Below are positions 16,264 to 24,956 of a stretch of DNA of 64,000 nt, piece by piece (position 1 is the stretch's first letter; the number at the start of each line of letters is the position of its first letter). The DNA comes from an uncultured Oscillospiraceae bacterium (GTDB lineage Bacteria > Bacillota > Clostridia > Oscillospirales > Oscillospiraceae). Made by a program: the position numbers and the translations under genes. The stretch is from NCBI GenBank assembly GCA_944385035.1, contig CALWVV010000006.1, forward strand, positions 1-64,000. The letters run 5' to 3'. Under the pieces are notes generated by a model. The model was not told the DNA's origin, ran no database searches, and saw only the letters and a list, made by a program, of their open reading frames with translations.

Positions 16264-17538
16264 ATGGAAGCAGCAGTTTTATTTATTTCGTTTTTCGTTC
16301 TTTTGCTGTTGACGGTGCCCATTGGTTACTCCATCGGCATTGCTACATTGTTTACGATCGTGGTTTGCGGAGACACGATTCCTCTGACCATGATTACGCA
16401 AAAATGTATTACTGGCGTAGACTCTTTCCCGCTGATGGCAGTTCCCTTTTTTATGCTGGCCGGAAATTTAATGAGTAGCGGCGGCATTGCAAAGCGTATT
16501 TTGGATTTCTTTGATACGTTTATGGGATTTATTGCTGGCGGATTAAGCATGGTGACGACCATTACCTGTATGTTTTTCGCGGCCATTTCCGGATCTGCAA
16601 TTGCAACTACTTCGGCAGTAGGTTCCTTCATGATTCCTGCCATGAAGAACAAAGGCTATGATGAGGGGTTCAGCGCCTCCATCTGTGCTGCTGCAGGTAC
16701 CATCGGTGTAATTATTCCTCCCAGTGTTCCCTTTGTAATTTACGGTGTAGCTACAGGCACTTCTATTACCGACCTGTTTAAGGCCGGCATTGTCCCCGGT
16801 GTTGCCATGGGTGTAGCGCTTATGATCGTCTGCTACATTATGGCGAAAAAATATGGATTCAAGGGTGAGGAAAAGCAGTTTAGCTTGAAGGCCGTTGGCG
16901 TCAGTTTCCTTAAGGCGTTTCCTGCACTGCTTTCTCCTGCCATTATCCTGGGCGGCATTTACTCTGGTAAATTCACTCCCACTGAAGCCGCTGTGATTAG
17001 TGTGGTCTATTCCTTCTTTGTAGGACGGTTTGTGTATCGGGAGCTCGATAACAAAGCGGTATACAAAGCCCTGCGCGACACCATCGTCGTGAATGGTTCT
17101 ACTACCTTCATGGTGGGATTGTCTTCTGCCTTTGCTGCCTACCTGAGCCTGGCCGGAATTCCTCGCACGCTGGCTAATAGCCTGTTGGGCATCACGGACA
17201 ATAAAATCATTCTGTTGATTTTAATCAATGTGTTCCTGCTGGTAGTAGGTTGCTTGATCGATAATATCCCTGCAACCATCATTCTGGCTCCCATTCTGCT
17301 GCCGGTGGTGGAGGCACTGGGCATGAGCCCAATCACCTTCGGAATTATGCTGACCATGAACTTGGCGGTTGGTTTCTGCACGCCTCCGTACGGAATTGAT
17401 TTGTTCGTAGCGTCCGCTATTTCCGGTGTATCCATTGGCAAGATGATGAAGTTCATGACGTGGTTCATTGTGGCCCTGCTCGTTGTTTTGCTGTTGGTTA
17501 CCTACTGGCCCGCCTTTACTCTGTTTATGCTTCCCTGA
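16264..17538 (+). CDS. TRAP transporter large permease subunit (DctM family) 1
   Basis: A 424-residue DctM-family permease with about 12 membrane helices. Recognisable segments are SFPLMAVPFFMLAGNLMSSGGIAKRI, FFAAISGSAIATTSAVGSFM, GTIGVIIPPSVPFVIYGVATG and GFCTPPYGIDLF. It forms the ion-driven channel with DctQ and moves the substrate delivered by the binding protein, usually with sodium. It is the last structural gene of the AcnX cassette. Confidence 0.92.
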   Translation: MEAAVLFISFFVLLLLTVPIGYSIGIATLFTIVVCGDTIPLTMITQKCITGVDSFPLMAVPFFMLAGNLMSSGGIAKRILDFFDTFMGFIAGGLSMVTTITCMFFAAISGSAIATTSAVGSFMIPAMKNKGYDEGFSASICAAAGTIGVIIPPSVPFVIYGVATGTSITDLFKAGIVPGVAMGVALMIVCYIMAKKYGFKGEEKQFSLKAVGVSFLKAFPALLSPAIILGGIYSGKFTPTEAAVISVVYSFFVGRFVYRELDNKAVYKALRDTIVVNGSTTFMVGLSSAFAAYLSLAGIPRTLANSLLGITDNKIILLILINVFLLVVGCLIDNIPATIILAPILLPVVEALGMSPITFGIMLTMNLAVGFCTPPYGIDLFVASAISGVSIGKMMKFMTWFIVALLVVLLLVTYWPAFTLFMLP

Positions 17539-17616
17539 TCTGCGTTGTGCATACAGACTTTATTATGTGGTAATAATCATTTCGTATTTTCATAAAGGCT
17601 TATGCCCCAAAATTTA

Positions 17617-17653
17617 AGTCTGCGGCAGAAGTATCATGCTTCTGCCGCAGACT
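17617..17653 (+). terminator. Rho-independent terminator after the AcnX/TRAP operon
   Basis: A perfect 15-bp stem (AGTCTGCGGCAGAAG / CTTCTGCCGCAGACT) with a 7-base loop, followed by ATTTTC. It lies 79 bases after dctM and before the promoter of the GntR gene. Confidence 0.8.
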
Positions 17654-17679
17654 ATTTTCACAAATTCATTATAAAAGGA

Positions 17680-17707
17680 TTGAAATTTCGTTTAAATCTG
17701 GTAAAAT
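17680..17707 (+). promoter_or_regulatory. Promoter of the GntR-type regulator
   Basis: TTGAAA (17680-17685), 16-base spacer, TAAAAT (17702-17707). It is independent of the AcnX operon, from which it is separated by the terminator at 17617-17653. No GTATAC core is present here, so autoregulation by the same site type is not evident. Confidence 0.5.
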
Positions 17708-17761
17708 ATAGACAAATTACAACACATACTTGAATTATGTAGTAGAAATGATAGGTGTACT

Positions 17762-18418
17762 ATGATGCAAAAAAAACAAAAGGTCAGTTTGTCCGAACTT
17801 GCATATCAACAGATTAAAGATGAAATCTGTCGAGGGCAGATAAGTTTAGGTGATATCATCAGTGAGAATCAGCTGGCCGAACAACTAGGGATGAGCCGCA
17901 CTCCTGTCCGCGAAGCCTTACGGCATTTGGCCGCAGAAGGATTTGTAGAAATTAAAACGGGGATTGGGGCATATGTAACGCCTCTATCCTCAAAGGATAT
18001 GGAGGATCTCTATGAAATTCGATGCTTACTTGAAGTACAAGCAATCAAAACCTCTATTTATAGAATTACCGATGAAGAGATTGATGGATTCGAAGTGAGG
18101 TTTCAGGCATTGTATGATGCTTGCGAGCGTGGGGAACGAACCACACAGGGAGAGTTCTCAGAGTTAGATTGGCAACTACACTGCCTCTTTGTGGAGAGAT
18201 GTACAAATAAGTACATCAAAAGTATCGTAGCCAGTTATGATTCGAAATTACGCAGATGCCAATCAATGTCGGTGGAGGCACTTAATAATGTACAGGAAAG
18301 CGCACGGCAACATCTGCAAATTTTAAAAACTCTGCGTTTAAGAGATCCCGATCAAGCTTCTCAAGTATTAAAAGCGCATTTGGAGTGGTCAGAAAATTTT
18401 CTTCGCGTTTCTGAGTAA
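17762..18418 (+). CDS. GntR family transcriptional regulator (FadR/FCD subfamily)
   Basis: A 218-residue regulator. The N-terminal winged helix (about 8-75) has the GntR signature ENQLAEQLGMSRTPVREALRHLAAEGFVE. The C-terminal all-helical FCD domain (about 80-212) senses ligands and often holds a metal by Asp/His residues; DWQLHCLFVE and the ARQHLQI region fit. The ATG at 17762 has only a weak AGGTG upstream. As the last gene of island B it is the obvious controller of the AcnX cassette through the GTATAC sites at 11476-11549. The ligand is presumably the imported acid or a product. Confidence 0.9.
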   Translation: MMQKKQKVSLSELAYQQIKDEICRGQISLGDIISENQLAEQLGMSRTPVREALRHLAAEGFVEIKTGIGAYVTPLSSKDMEDLYEIRCLLEVQAIKTSIYRITDEEIDGFEVRFQALYDACERGERTTQGEFSELDWQLHCLFVERCTNKYIKSIVASYDSKLRRCQSMSVEALNNVQESARQHLQILKTLRLRDPDQASQVLKAHLEWSENFLRVSE

Positions 18419-18675
18419 TCTATCATACTTCCGCTCCGCATACTTTAAGCTTTTGATCTATGTGAAATAAAAACTTCAAAATAAGCGCCGGCCTCCCTCA
18501 CATCCCATAAAGTCCGTAATAAATATAGGTATCTATCGATCTAATAGAGATGCTGAACTATTGTGGTATATTCGGAAGATACCGGTGTACCTTAGAAAAA
18601 CCTCGGTAATTTTTTTCTAAATCGCATCAGTACTTGGCGGAACTTATTTGATCCGCTGCAAAGGCTCTTTTGTCC
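18419..18675. other. Intergenic stretch between the GntR gene and the island end
   Basis: No gene or clear signal seen; the sequence is AT-rich and leads into the direct repeat. Confidence 0.4.
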
Positions 18676-18893
18676 GACCCCAAACCGTGACCTATACGGG
18701 GTTCGGGCTTTACGGAACCATTGGAGCAGACAGGGACAAACAGTACACCTACTCCCAGCAGAAAGGACACAAACGCTCTCAATGGCGCCACCCCACATCC
18801 AGACCGCAGCTCATAACCGGTCGGTCGGAGGTTCAAGGCCTCCTCCCGCAACCAACAAGCCGCTGAAATCATATGATTTCAGCGGCTTTCTTT
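18676..18893 (+). repeat. Direct repeat copy 2: right end of island B with degenerate tRNA-fMet 3' half
   Basis: Matches 9970-10186: arm-like CAAACCGTGACC, a GGAGCAGACAGGGACAAACAG segment, the tRNA 3' part at 18809-18854 and the hairpin at 18857-18888. The tRNA part is more decayed than copy 1 (for example GTTCAAGGCC in place of GTTCGAGTCC). The two copies have the same orientation and bracket an 8.7-kb unit, as left by an integrative element. Confidence 0.75.
18857..18888 (+). terminator. Hairpin after the second tRNA 3' remnant
   Basis: A perfect 14-bp stem (AAGCCGCTGAAATC / GATTTCAGCGGCTT) with loop ATAT, followed by TCTTTT. It may now serve as a rightward terminator at the island end. 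Confidence 0.6.
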
Positions 18894-18901
18894 TAAACTG
18901 G

Positions 18902-19396
18902 CTATCCTTTTTTACTTACAAAAATTTCCCGGCTGCGCCTGATATCTTCTATATAAGCTTCATTTAATTTTTTCTGTACCATGATGTGAATATACAGATC
19001 ATCATCAGAAAACTCTTCCAGCAAACTAAAGGTATTATTCTGGCACTCCTTATTGAAGGCTTGATGACTTTCCGTCAGTTTTTGTCCTTCTTCGGTCAAG
19101 CACAAATTATACGAGCGTTTGTTCTTTACATTCCGTTTCTGTTCTACAAGCCCTTTATCGCACAGCTTACGTACAATCTGAGAACACGCACTGGGCGTTT
19201 TTTTTAGTATCCCAGCCAACTCTGTAACCGTGATACCGGGATAGCTGGCAATGCAATTGATAACATAGCCCTCAGCCTGAAACAAAACATGCTGACCGTA
19301 TTGGTGTGGAAGAGAATCATATTCTACCATAAGGCTGTATGCAATATTTTGCTCATCCCACAAGCGATTTAAAAGCTTTGTTCGCCTCGTTTCCAT
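18902..19396 (-). CDS. MarR family transcriptional regulator
   Basis: A 164-residue MarR-type repressor. The winged helix (about 50-115) contains YPGITVTELAGILKKTPSACSQIVRKLCDKGLVEQKRN and SYNLCLTEEGQKL, flanked by dimerisation helices. GGAGGAAG precedes the ATG. Its 3' end lies only 9 bases beyond the direct repeat, so it is the first gene after the island. It is divergent from the aminotransferase/aminoacylase operon, which it probably controls through the dyad at 19727-19747. Confidence 0.88.
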   Translation of the reverse strand: METRRTKLLNRLWDEQNIAYSLMVEYDSLPHQYGQHVLFQAEGYVINCIASYPGITVTELAGILKKTPSACSQIVRKLCDKGLVEQKRNVKNKRSYNLCLTEEGQKLTESHQAFNKECQNNTFSLLEEFSDDDLYIHIMVQKKLNEAYIEDIRRSREIFVSKKG

Positions 19397-19685
19397 TACA
19401 TACTTCCTCCAAAAAATATGATTTACAAACTTTAGATTTCATAGCGAAGAGAGCGATTTTGTTATATCTTATGCCGAAAAAGACATAATGTCAACATAAT
19501 TTCATCCGATATTTTTGTATTTTGCATTTCGTTGAAGTGTCCTTTAAAATACCTGTTCTTTCCCTCAATTCAGCCCTTACGCTGGTATGAATTCTATCTC
19601 CCTACCATCTTCTGCGTTTTATCCAATTTCCCTTCCCCTTCCATTGTTTATTATGTATAAAAATTTTATTTTTTCAAAATTGCTA

Positions 19686-19713
19686 TTGACATTTATGTGA
19701 GCAATGCTACTAT
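19686..19713 (+). promoter_or_regulatory. Promoter of the C-S lyase/aminoacylase operon
   Basis: TTGACA (19686-19691) with TACTAT (19708-19713) after 16 bases; TATATT at 19711-19716 is an alternative -10. AAGGAGG stands before the ATG at 19788. Confidence 0.6.
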
Positions 19714-19726
19714 ATTTAATTATTAA

Positions 19727-19747
19727 GTATCTAAAATATAAAGATAC
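19727..19747. promoter_or_regulatory. Putative MarR operator dyad
   Basis: GTATCT-N9-AGATAC, a 21-bp inverted repeat just downstream of the predicted transcription start and between the divergent MarR gene and the operon. This is a suitable position for repression. Confidence 0.45.
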
Positions 19748-19787
19748 ATCACTTTAAAGAAAATTAACTTTTCAAGGAGGCTTTTCG

Positions 19788-20975
19788 ATGAAATACGATT
19801 TCGACCAAAAAATCGATCGGCGCAATACTTACTGCGCCAAACTCAGTTCAGAGCAAGAAGGATTGGACAACCACCTTTATGATAACGACTACATCTATAT
19901 GCAAATCGCTGACATGGACTTTGCATGCTCAGAAGGCATTCGCTCTGAACTAAAAAAGGTCCTTGACCACAATATCTACGGATATACCATTGCCACTCAC
20001 AGCTACGGCTCCGATGTATACGACATGATTGCCCAGTGGCTAAATGCACACCATGGCCTGTCTATCAAGGGCAGTAATATTTTCTATGCCGAGGGTACCC
20101 TAGGTGCTGTTACCTCAGCACTGAAGGCATTTACAAAACCTGGCGAAGGCGTCATCATTAACCGCCCGGTCTACGGTCCGTTTACTATGTGCATCAACAA
20201 TGTGGGGTGCCATGTAGTAAATAGTCAGCTTTTAAAAGATGACAAAGGCCGCTACTCCATCAATTTTGAAGAATTGGAGCAATTGGCCGCTGATCCGAAC
20301 AACACCGCCTATATACTTTGCAGTCCCCATAACCCCGTAGGTCGTGTCTGGAGTGAGGAGGAACTTTTAAAACTGCACGAAATATGTCAGCGAAATCATG
20401 TACTGCTCATTTCAGATGAGGTCCATTGCGACTTTGTCTGGGGCGATCAAAAATTCTTGCCCACAATAAAGGTAACTGGCGGAAAAGGCGTGGTTATGTG
20501 CTCAGCCTTTGCCAAAACATTTAATCTTGCCGGTCTTAAGCCTGGCTTTTCTGTTGTCACCGATCCAGATTTACTTCCGAAGGTGGCACAGTCCAGCGAA
20601 TTCATCTTTCCATCTCCCTTTACCATCGCCAGCATCAAAGGCGCCTGTCTGTACTCTGAGGACTGGTTACAGCAGATGAAAGAATATGTAAGGGGAAATA
20701 TTGAGGCAGCCACCGCATTTTTCAAACAGCGGATGCCAAAAGTAAATTTTTATGAACCGGAAGGCACCTATCTGCTGTGGCTGGATTTCAATAAATATGG
20801 ATTCAGCGACGAAGAGCTGCACCAGCGCATCTACGCCAATGCAAAGGTAATTCTGGAAGACGGCACTTTATTTGACCCGGACCACGGCCATGGATTCCAG
20901 CGCCTGTGCCTTCCTGTCAATCGCAGCCGTATGCTGGAAGGACTGGAACGCATTGCCGTTGAATTGGAAAAATAA
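19788..20975 (+). CDS. MalY/PatB-type aminotransferase (cystathionine beta-lyase/C-S lyase family)
   Basis: A 395-residue PLP enzyme of fold type I, aminotransferase class I/II. The MalY/PatB branch is recognised from IADMDFACSEGIRSELKKVLDH and IYGYT, CSPHNPVGRVW (about 178-188), LISDEVHCDFVW with D210, and the Schiff-base lysine K243 in SAFAKTFNLAGLK. These enzymes usually split the C-S bond of cystathionine or cysteine S-conjugates into pyruvate, ammonia and a thiol. The first gene of an operon with an M20 aminoacylase 39 bases downstream. A true transaminase role cannot be excluded. Confidence 0.87.
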   Translation: MKYDFDQKIDRRNTYCAKLSSEQEGLDNHLYDNDYIYMQIADMDFACSEGIRSELKKVLDHNIYGYTIATHSYGSDVYDMIAQWLNAHHGLSIKGSNIFYAEGTLGAVTSALKAFTKPGEGVIINRPVYGPFTMCINNVGCHVVNSQLLKDDKGRYSINFEELEQLAADPNNTAYILCSPHNPVGRVWSEEELLKLHEICQRNHVLLISDEVHCDFVWGDQKFLPTIKVTGGKGVVMCSAFAKTFNLAGLKPGFSVVTDPDLLPKVAQSSEFIFPSPFTIASIKGACLYSEDWLQQMKEYVRGNIEAATAFFKQRMPKVNFYEPEGTYLLWLDFNKYGFSDEELHQRIYANAKVILEDGTLFDPDHGHGFQRLCLPVNRSRMLEGLERIAVELEK

Positions 20976-21014
20976 AACTATTTGAATGGATGATGTTGAA
21001 AGGAGAACTGTACT

Positions 21015-22199
21015 ATGACCATACCAGAACTCGTTGAAACATATAAAGACGAGTACATTGCCATCCGCCGTGATCTTCATCAACATCCCGAGCTCAGCAA
21101 GCAAGAATTCCGGACTACTGAGGTCGTAAAGCGCGAACTGTCCAAATGCGGAATCGAAATTCTTGATACTGAACTTGAAACCGGCTGCATTGCGGTAATC
21201 CACGGAAAAGGCCCCGGTAAGACCATTGCTTTACGGGCAGATATGGATGCATTACCCGTCACCGAAGAGACCAATCTCCCCTTTTCCTCCCAGACAGAAG
21301 GCGTTTGCCACGCTTGCGGGCACGACATCCATACCGCGTCGTTGCTTTTTACTGCCCGCATTCTGCAGGAAAAGCGTGAAGAATTTAACGGCACTGTAAA
21401 GTTGTTCTTCCAGCCCGCCGAAGAGTGCGGCGCCGGGGCGCTGTCTATTATTAAGGCCGGCGGAATGCAAGATCCTAAGCCAGAGATGATTTTGGGCATG
21501 CATTGTTCCCCGGATATTCCTGCCGGAATGATCGGCCTGAAAAAAGGGCCAGCAATGGCCGACGGCTCGCTCGTCAAAATCAAAGTAATTGGGAAAGGCG
21601 GCCACGGCGCTCATCCTTATCGTGCGGTTGATCCCATCGCCATCGCCTGTTTCCTTTACTGTCAGCTTCAGACCATCATTACCCGTGAAAATAACGCCGC
21701 CTATCCTGCCATTCTTACCTTTGGAAGTATTCACGGCGGCAACGCAGGGAATGTCATTCCTGACACGGTTGAATTGGCAGGCGGTCTGCGTACCTTCAAC
21801 GAGGAAAGCAGAGACAACATTCTAGCTGCTATTGAGCGCATGAGCAAAAGCTGCTGCGAAGCTATGCGTGGTACCTGTGAGGTCACGATTAAAAAAGGTC
21901 CTGGTCCGCTGGTCAATGTTCCATGGGTCATCGACCGGGTGGCAGAAGCGACAAAGAAGGTCCTGGGAGAAGATAAAATCTATAACATTGAAATCCCATC
22001 TCCAGGCGGCGATGATTTTCTGCTTTACCTAAAAGAATGTCCCGGTGCTTATTTTAGAATCGGCACTTGGGATCAAACAAAACCCGAAACCGGTCATGGC
22101 CTGCATAACGCACAGAATGTATTTGATGAACGCGGAATGTGTTCCGGGGTTGCCGCTATGAGCCAAGCGGCATTGGATTTCCTTCAGGACCTGAACTGA
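21015..22199 (+). CDS. M20 family amidohydrolase/aminoacylase
   Basis: A 394-residue zinc-dependent amidohydrolase of the HipO/AgaA type (N-acyl-amino-acid hydrolase). Metal-site motifs are VCHACGHDIHT (C101, H103), PAEECGAGA, GMHCSPDIPAG and GLHNAQNVFDE; the lid domain around GKGGHGAHPYRAVDPI dimerises. GAAAGGAG precedes the ATG. Known members remove acyl groups from N-acetyl-, hippuryl- or glutamine-linked amino acids. Next to a C-S lyase it could deacylate N-acetyl-cysteine conjugates so that the lyase can act; that link is inference. Confidence 0.9.
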   Translation: MTIPELVETYKDEYIAIRRDLHQHPELSKQEFRTTEVVKRELSKCGIEILDTELETGCIAVIHGKGPGKTIALRADMDALPVTEETNLPFSSQTEGVCHACGHDIHTASLLFTARILQEKREEFNGTVKLFFQPAEECGAGALSIIKAGGMQDPKPEMILGMHCSPDIPAGMIGLKKGPAMADGSLVKIKVIGKGGHGAHPYRAVDPIAIACFLYCQLQTIITRENNAAYPAILTFGSIHGGNAGNVIPDTVELAGGLRTFNEESRDNILAAIERMSKSCCEAMRGTCEVTIKKGPGPLVNVPWVIDRVAEATKKVLGEDKIYNIEIPSPGGDDFLLYLKECPGAYFRIGTWDQTKPETGHGLHNAQNVFDERGMCSGVAAMSQAALDFLQDLN

Positions 22200-22293
22200 C
22201 CTCAGCATACTATACCCAGCCTGTTTATGAGTTTTATCTTAAATTATAAAATTAATTTATTTAAAAATTTTATGTGTTAACAGGGGGAGCGTT

Positions 22294-23670
22294 ATGAAAA
22301 CAGTATTAAAAAAGATTTTTCGACTTCCGCCAACTGTCTTGTTGCTGTTCGAGCTGGTCATTATCATGGGTATTCTTACCTGGATTATTCCGGCAGGCGA
22401 ATTTACCCGCGAAGTAGTAAACGGAATTTCTATGGTTGTCCCCGACTCATTCCATCGAGTCGAGCAAGTTGGAATGGGACTCTTTGAAATTTTAAGCTGT
22501 ATCCCAGCAGGTTTTACACAGAACGCAGACATTATTACAATGTTTTTTGCCATGGGCGGTTCCATGGAAATTTTCAACAGCACAAAAACGTTGGAGTCCT
22601 TCACCTCTACTGTAAAAATCACGGAAGGTCGCCGCGGATTGGTTATTGTATTTTTCCTTATGCTGTTTTTCTCCATCTGGGGTGCAATGGGTCAGTCCAT
22701 CCCTCTGATGTTTATGCCCATCGGCTTCTCTCTGGCCAAAGCGCTCCGCCTCGATGCTTTCTGCGCCATGCTGATGATCTACTTGGCCGCATACTCCGGA
22801 TTCTCGGTAGGCTGGCTGGCCTATGGTACCGAAGGTATCGCTCAGACTCTTGCGGGTCTTCCCATGTTCTCCGGCTGGCAGCCCCGTGTTATTCTGCATG
22901 TCATTAACTTCGCTCTGGTATTCGGTTATACATACTACTACATGAAACGCATCAAAAAGGATCCCACTAAGAGTTTGAACTATGGTGTGCCCAACAATGG
23001 CTTTATGGATGGCGACACCAAAATGGATGTTCCTGCGTTTGATTTCAGACACAAATTGGCCCTGCTGGTTTGGGCTGCAACCTACGCTTTTATGTTTATT
23101 AAGGCCATTCTTGGAGGCATGGACACCACATTTATGATTTCTCTGATGTTGCTCCAGGGAATCGCGGTGGCAATTGTTATGGGAATGAGCAGTGAAGAAG
23201 CAACCAAGAAGTTTCTCAAAGGTGCCGGCGGTATGGTTGGTGCCATGTGTGTTCTAGGCCTTGCCGGCACGATGAACGTCGTTATGACGGATGGCAAAAT
23301 TTTGGATACCATGGTCAACTGGATCTCCGCCCCCGTGCGGAGTGTGGGAACCGGCGTGGGCGCAATTGTTATGCTGTGGGTCAATGGTCTGCTGAGCGCA
23401 ATTATTCCTTCCGGTCTGGGACAGTGTGTTACTGTTATGCCCATCATGCTGCCTGTTGCAGATCTTTCTGGAATTTCACGTCAGGTGGCTGTGCTGGCCT
23501 ATCAGTTGGGCGACGGTTTCTGTAACAACATTGTTCCCACCGCTTGGGTGCTGGTGGCTGAACTGGAAATGGTAAAGGTGAACTACGTTAAGCCAGGTCA
23601 TGGAGCCAGCCATCCGCCTGGCGGAGGAGGGCTTTGGGACCAGCTTTACCGGGGCGCTTACCATGGATGA
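22294..23670 (+). CDS. YfcC-family carrier (DcuC/AbgT-like), C-terminus replaced by a deletion joint
   Basis: A membrane carrier of the YfcC/C4-dicarboxylate type with about 11-12 helices, recognised from LPPTVLLLFELVIIMGILTWIIPAGEF and the late motif GLGQCVTVMPIMLPVADLSGISRQVAVLAYQLGDGFCNNI. Family-like sequence runs to VKVNYVK (about position 23,588). The following residues PGHGASHPPGGGGLW are out-of-frame gamma-glutamyltransferase sequence, so the last roughly 35-45 residues (one membrane helix) are missing. The 458-residue product may be impaired. GGGGGAG precedes the ATG. It probably imported the acylated amino acids used by the two preceding enzymes. Confidence 0.8.
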   Translation: MKTVLKKIFRLPPTVLLLFELVIIMGILTWIIPAGEFTREVVNGISMVVPDSFHRVEQVGMGLFEILSCIPAGFTQNADIITMFFAMGGSMEIFNSTKTLESFTSTVKITEGRRGLVIVFFLMLFFSIWGAMGQSIPLMFMPIGFSLAKALRLDAFCAMLMIYLAAYSGFSVGWLAYGTEGIAQTLAGLPMFSGWQPRVILHVINFALVFGYTYYYMKRIKKDPTKSLNYGVPNNGFMDGDTKMDVPAFDFRHKLALLVWAATYAFMFIKAILGGMDTTFMISLMLLQGIAVAIVMGMSSEEATKKFLKGAGGMVGAMCVLGLAGTMNVVMTDGKILDTMVNWISAPVRSVGTGVGAIVMLWVNGLLSAIIPSGLGQCVTVMPIMLPVADLSGISRQVAVLAYQLGDGFCNNIVPTAWVLVAELEMVKVNYVKPGHGASHPPGGGGLWDQLYRGAYHG

Positions 23671-24883
23671 CGACTCGGTCAAGCGGAAACTAAAGCTGTC
23701 GCAGTCCATGCGTAAGCTGTATCTGAAGGAAGATGGCAGCTTCTACCGCTTTGGCGAGCGGCAAAAGAACCCTGAAATGGCCCAGCTGCTCAAGAACATT
23801 GCAGCCAACGGTACCGATTATTTCTATCGGGGCCCGGTGGCAGAGAAGATGGTATCCCTTATCAATGATCGGGGCGGATGCTATACTCTGTCTGATCTGG
23901 CTGACTACCAGCCAAAATTCAGGACTCCCGTGCGCAGTACCTATCGTGACTGTGAAGTGGTGGCCTTCGCGCCCCCCAGCGGTGGATGTACGGTGCTGGA
24001 GATGTTGAATATCCTGGAGCACAGCGATTTGAAGGGAATGGGTCATAATACCGCCCAGAGCATTCACGCTCTGGCAGAAGCTATGAAGCTGGGCTTTGCT
24101 GACCGGAGTATGGCTCTTGGCGATCCGGACTTCGTAGCAGTGGAAACTGACCGGCTGACCTCGAAAGAATTTGCCCATGAGCGCTACAATCTCAGCGGCG
24201 ACCAGGCTGGAGAATATGCAGCGGCAAAGGATATTGAGGCCAAGGATTACCCTGGGAACACCTCCCACTTTGCAGTGATGGACCGGTTTGGAAACGCAGT
24301 ATCCCAGACTCAGACGGTGCGGGATTGGTTCGGCAGCGGCATCGTGGTGGACGGCGAAGGTTTCGTGCTGAACAATGCCATGTCTGATTTTTCCGCGGCA
24401 GTAGGTGCCCTCACCAGCCAAGGACTTACCTATGGCAGCGCAAATGCCATTCAGGGAGGAAAAACTCCTTTGTCCAGTATGTCTCCGTGCATCGTCATGC
24501 GGGACGGAAAGCCTTTCCTGGCCATCGGGGCAGCAGGCGGTCCCCGGATCATTACGGGCACACTTCAAGGAATTGTCAACGCAGTAGACTATGGTATGTT
24601 GCCGGAACGTCTGGTAAATCTGCCTTACATTCATGTTATTACCAACTCACAGGGTGTGGAGGTAGAATACGGCATCTCTGAGGATACACTGGCATTGCTG
24701 GAGGCCAAGGGGCACCATGTTATTCGCAATACCGTGGATCAGGCTATGAGCACCATGCTTAACAGCGTAATGCAGGTGGAAGGAGAGTTTTATGCGGCGG
24801 GTACGGGCCGAGTGGATGGCTGCGGCGGAGCTCTTCTTCCCGATGGCAGCGCCGTGTTGGAAGGGGTAAGTCAGGAGATTTGA
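23600..24883 (+). pseudogene. ggt: Gamma-glutamyltransferase, N-terminally truncated by deletion
   Basis: The sequence encodes about 430 residues of a gamma-glutamyltransferase, beginning inside the conserved VMEPAIRLAEEGF segment. The complete family is usually 530-580 residues, so roughly the first 100-150 are lost, including part of the gamma-glutamyl binding site. The catalytic threonine T221 in NTSHFAV is kept, as are SMSPCIV and GAAGGPRIITGT. No ribosome binding site stands before the ATG, and the carrier frame runs 71 bases into this gene. The reading frame is otherwise intact, which points to a recent deletion. Intact enzymes hydrolyse glutathione and gamma-glutamyl compounds; this one should not be functional. 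Confidence 0.82.
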
Positions 24884-24956
24884 CCAAGCGCGGCAGTGTG
24901 GTTTAATCTCGTGATGATAATGGCATAGAAAAATATTTATTAAGGAGGAAATTATC

